From Variovorax sp. ZS18.2.2 (GTDB lineage: Bacteria > Pseudomonadota > Gammaproteobacteria > Burkholderiales > Burkholderiaceae_C): 64,000 bases of DNA. Positions 63,315 to 64,000 of this stretch are shown piece after piece (position 1 is the first letter of the stretch; each line of letters opens with the position of its first letter). Position numbers and translations under genes: made by a program. Below the pieces are notes generated by a model. That model had not been told where the DNA came from. It worked only from the letters and a program-made list of their open reading frames with translations, and did no database searches. Where the stretch lies: contig NZ_JANLNM010000003.1 in assembly GCF_024701975.1 (NCBI RefSeq), positions 124,001-188,000 on the forward strand, given 5' to 3'.

Positions 63315-63791
63315 ATGACCCACGACCAGATCCTTCGCGCGCTGCGGCGCGCCGACGAAGTGGCCCGCCGCGCGATGGCGATGGGCCGCCATCCCTTCGG
63401 CGCGGTGCTCGTCGCGCCCGACGGCGAGACCATCCTCGCCGAGCAGGGCAACATCGACACGGTGAATCACGCCGAGGCCACGCTGGCGCGCCACGCCGCA
63501 CAGAACTGGCCGGCCGACTACCTGTGGCAATGCACGCTGGTGACCACCTTCGAGCCCTGCGCGATGTGCGCGGGCACGAGCTACTGGGCGAACATCGGGC
63601 GCGTGGTCTACGGCGCGGAAGAATCCGCGCTGCTCGCGCTCACGGGCGACCACCCCGAGAACCCGACGCTGAGCCTGCCTTGCCGCGAAGTGTTCGCGCG
63701 CGGGCAGAAAGAGGTCGAGGTGATCGGGCCGGTGCCAGAGGTGGCCGAGGAAATGATCGCCACGCACCGCGGGTTCTGGGAAGCGCGCTAG
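63315..63791 (+). CDS. nucleoside/nucleobase deaminase (cytidine deaminase fold)
   Basis: This 158-residue enzyme has the zinc site H52-A-E54 (NHAEATLARH) and PCAMC (C82, C85) of the CDA superfamily. It resembles guanine deaminase/tRNA-adenosine-deaminase-type proteins, and is too short for the cytosine deaminase of the amidohydrolase type. It starts 7 bp behind the permease gene, so it probably deaminates the imported compound. Confidence 0.9.
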   Translation: MTHDQILRALRRADEVARRAMAMGRHPFGAVLVAPDGETILAEQGNIDTVNHAEATLARHAAQNWPADYLWQCTLVTTFEPCAMCAGTSYWANIGRVVYGAEESALLALTGDHPENPTLSLPCREVFARGQKEVEVIGPVPEVAEEMIATHRGFWEAR

Positions 63792-63798
63792 GCCAGCG

Positions 63799-64000
63799 CT
63801 AGGCCAGCAGCAGCGAAGCCTCGTCGCGCCAGTAGTTCACCGCGGCGAGCCAGCCCTCCCACACGCAGCCGTTGCAGCCGCGTCCGCAGCAGGTGGTGGG
63901 CTCGGGCGGCGGTGCCCGCATGGCGAGCCCCTGGGCATCGAGCACCGCCTGCACGCGCGCGATCAACGCTTGCGCGCTCGCAAGGTTCGTGGGGTCGGGC
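63799..64000 (-). CDS. oxidoreductase-like domain protein, 5' end outside window
   Basis: The final 66 residues of a minus-strand gene are visible. They carry PPPEPTTCCGRGCNGCVW followed by EGWLAAVNYWRDEA, the P-x-P-x-x-CCG-x-GC-x-x-CVW motif of the oxidoreductase-like family (the domain of OXLD1). The four cysteines may bind a metal. The start lies beyond the right edge. Its stop is 7 bp from the deaminase stop. Confidence 0.75.
   Translation of the reverse strand, partial: PDPTNLASAQALIARVQAVLDAQGLAMRAPPPEPTTCCGRGCNGCVWEGWLAAVNYWRDEASLLLA

Overview
The window is GC-rich DNA whose gene content points to a Variovorax-like member of the Comamonadaceae (Burkholderiales). The clues are a PuuD-type urate hydroxylase with a C-terminal cytochrome c domain, GntR-controlled purine catabolism, a glyoxylate carboligase route, tripartite TRAP and NMT1-type transporters, and a short dispersed intergenic repeat present twice. 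I saw no rRNA, tRNA, CRISPR array, prophage or insertion sequence.

Layout. (1) 1-5324, minus strand: a tightly overlapping five-gene operon with visibly lower GC. It encodes an ectoine-synthase-like cupin, an MFS exporter, a free-standing AMP ligase, a SAM methyltransferase and an acyl-CoA-dehydrogenase-like flavoprotein that runs off the left edge. It looks like a small-molecule biosynthesis cassette. (2) 5816-10661, plus strand: an MgtA Mg2+ ATPase and an MgtC-like protein preceded by a Gln-rich small ORF, a Pro-rich 31-aa leader peptide, a secreted protein gene, and two hairpins that mask Shine-Dalgarno sequences. (3) 10662-21589: succinate-semialdehyde-type dehydrogenase, glycerate 2-kinase, then the purine ring-opening genes puuD, xdhC, uraH, a GntR regulator, puuE, a uraD-allC fusion and an M20 amidohydrolase. 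(4) 21606-31546: small envelope proteins, a gene remnant, a QseBC/PmrAB-like two-component system, and a minus-strand set with a prolyl-4-hydroxylase-like oxygenase, two paralogous lipoproteins, a diheme cytochrome c peroxidase lipoprotein and a large secreted phosphoesterase. (5) 32325-37139: an NCS1 permease, a hydantoin/allantoin-type racemase, a second GntR and an NCS2 purine permease. (6) 37144-48694: an aldo-keto reductase, two immunity-protein-like genes, a hydrolase, a sugar-binding protein with an AraC regulator, a kinase, a DctA-type symporter with its GntR, an AI-2E-family protein, and a DUF2141 plus carotenoid-oxygenase pair. (7) 48705-53371: LysR regulator divergent from gcl-hyi-glxR. 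(8) 53381-64000: a halogenase-like flavoprotein, MaeB malic enzyme, a TRAP transporter, an NMT1-type ABC importer with a nucleoside/nucleobase deaminase, and a partial oxidoreductase-like protein.

How it fits together. Purines enter through the NCS1/NCS2 permeases. Urate is oxidised by PuuD, 5-hydroxyisourate is hydrolysed by UraH, OHCU is decarboxylated by the UraD domain, allantoin is opened by PuuE (with a racemase to interconvert its enantiomers), and allantoate is cleaved by the AllC domain. The resulting glyoxylate is condensed by Gcl, isomerised by Hyi, reduced by GlxR and phosphorylated by the glycerate kinase. Four TGTATACA palindromes sit upstream of puuD, between uraH and the GntR gene, upstream of the NCS1 gene and upstream of the NCS2 gene, so most of this pathway looks like one GntR regulon.

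The two most unusual systems are the orphan ectoine-synthase operon and the leader-peptide and hairpin architecture upstream of mgtA.
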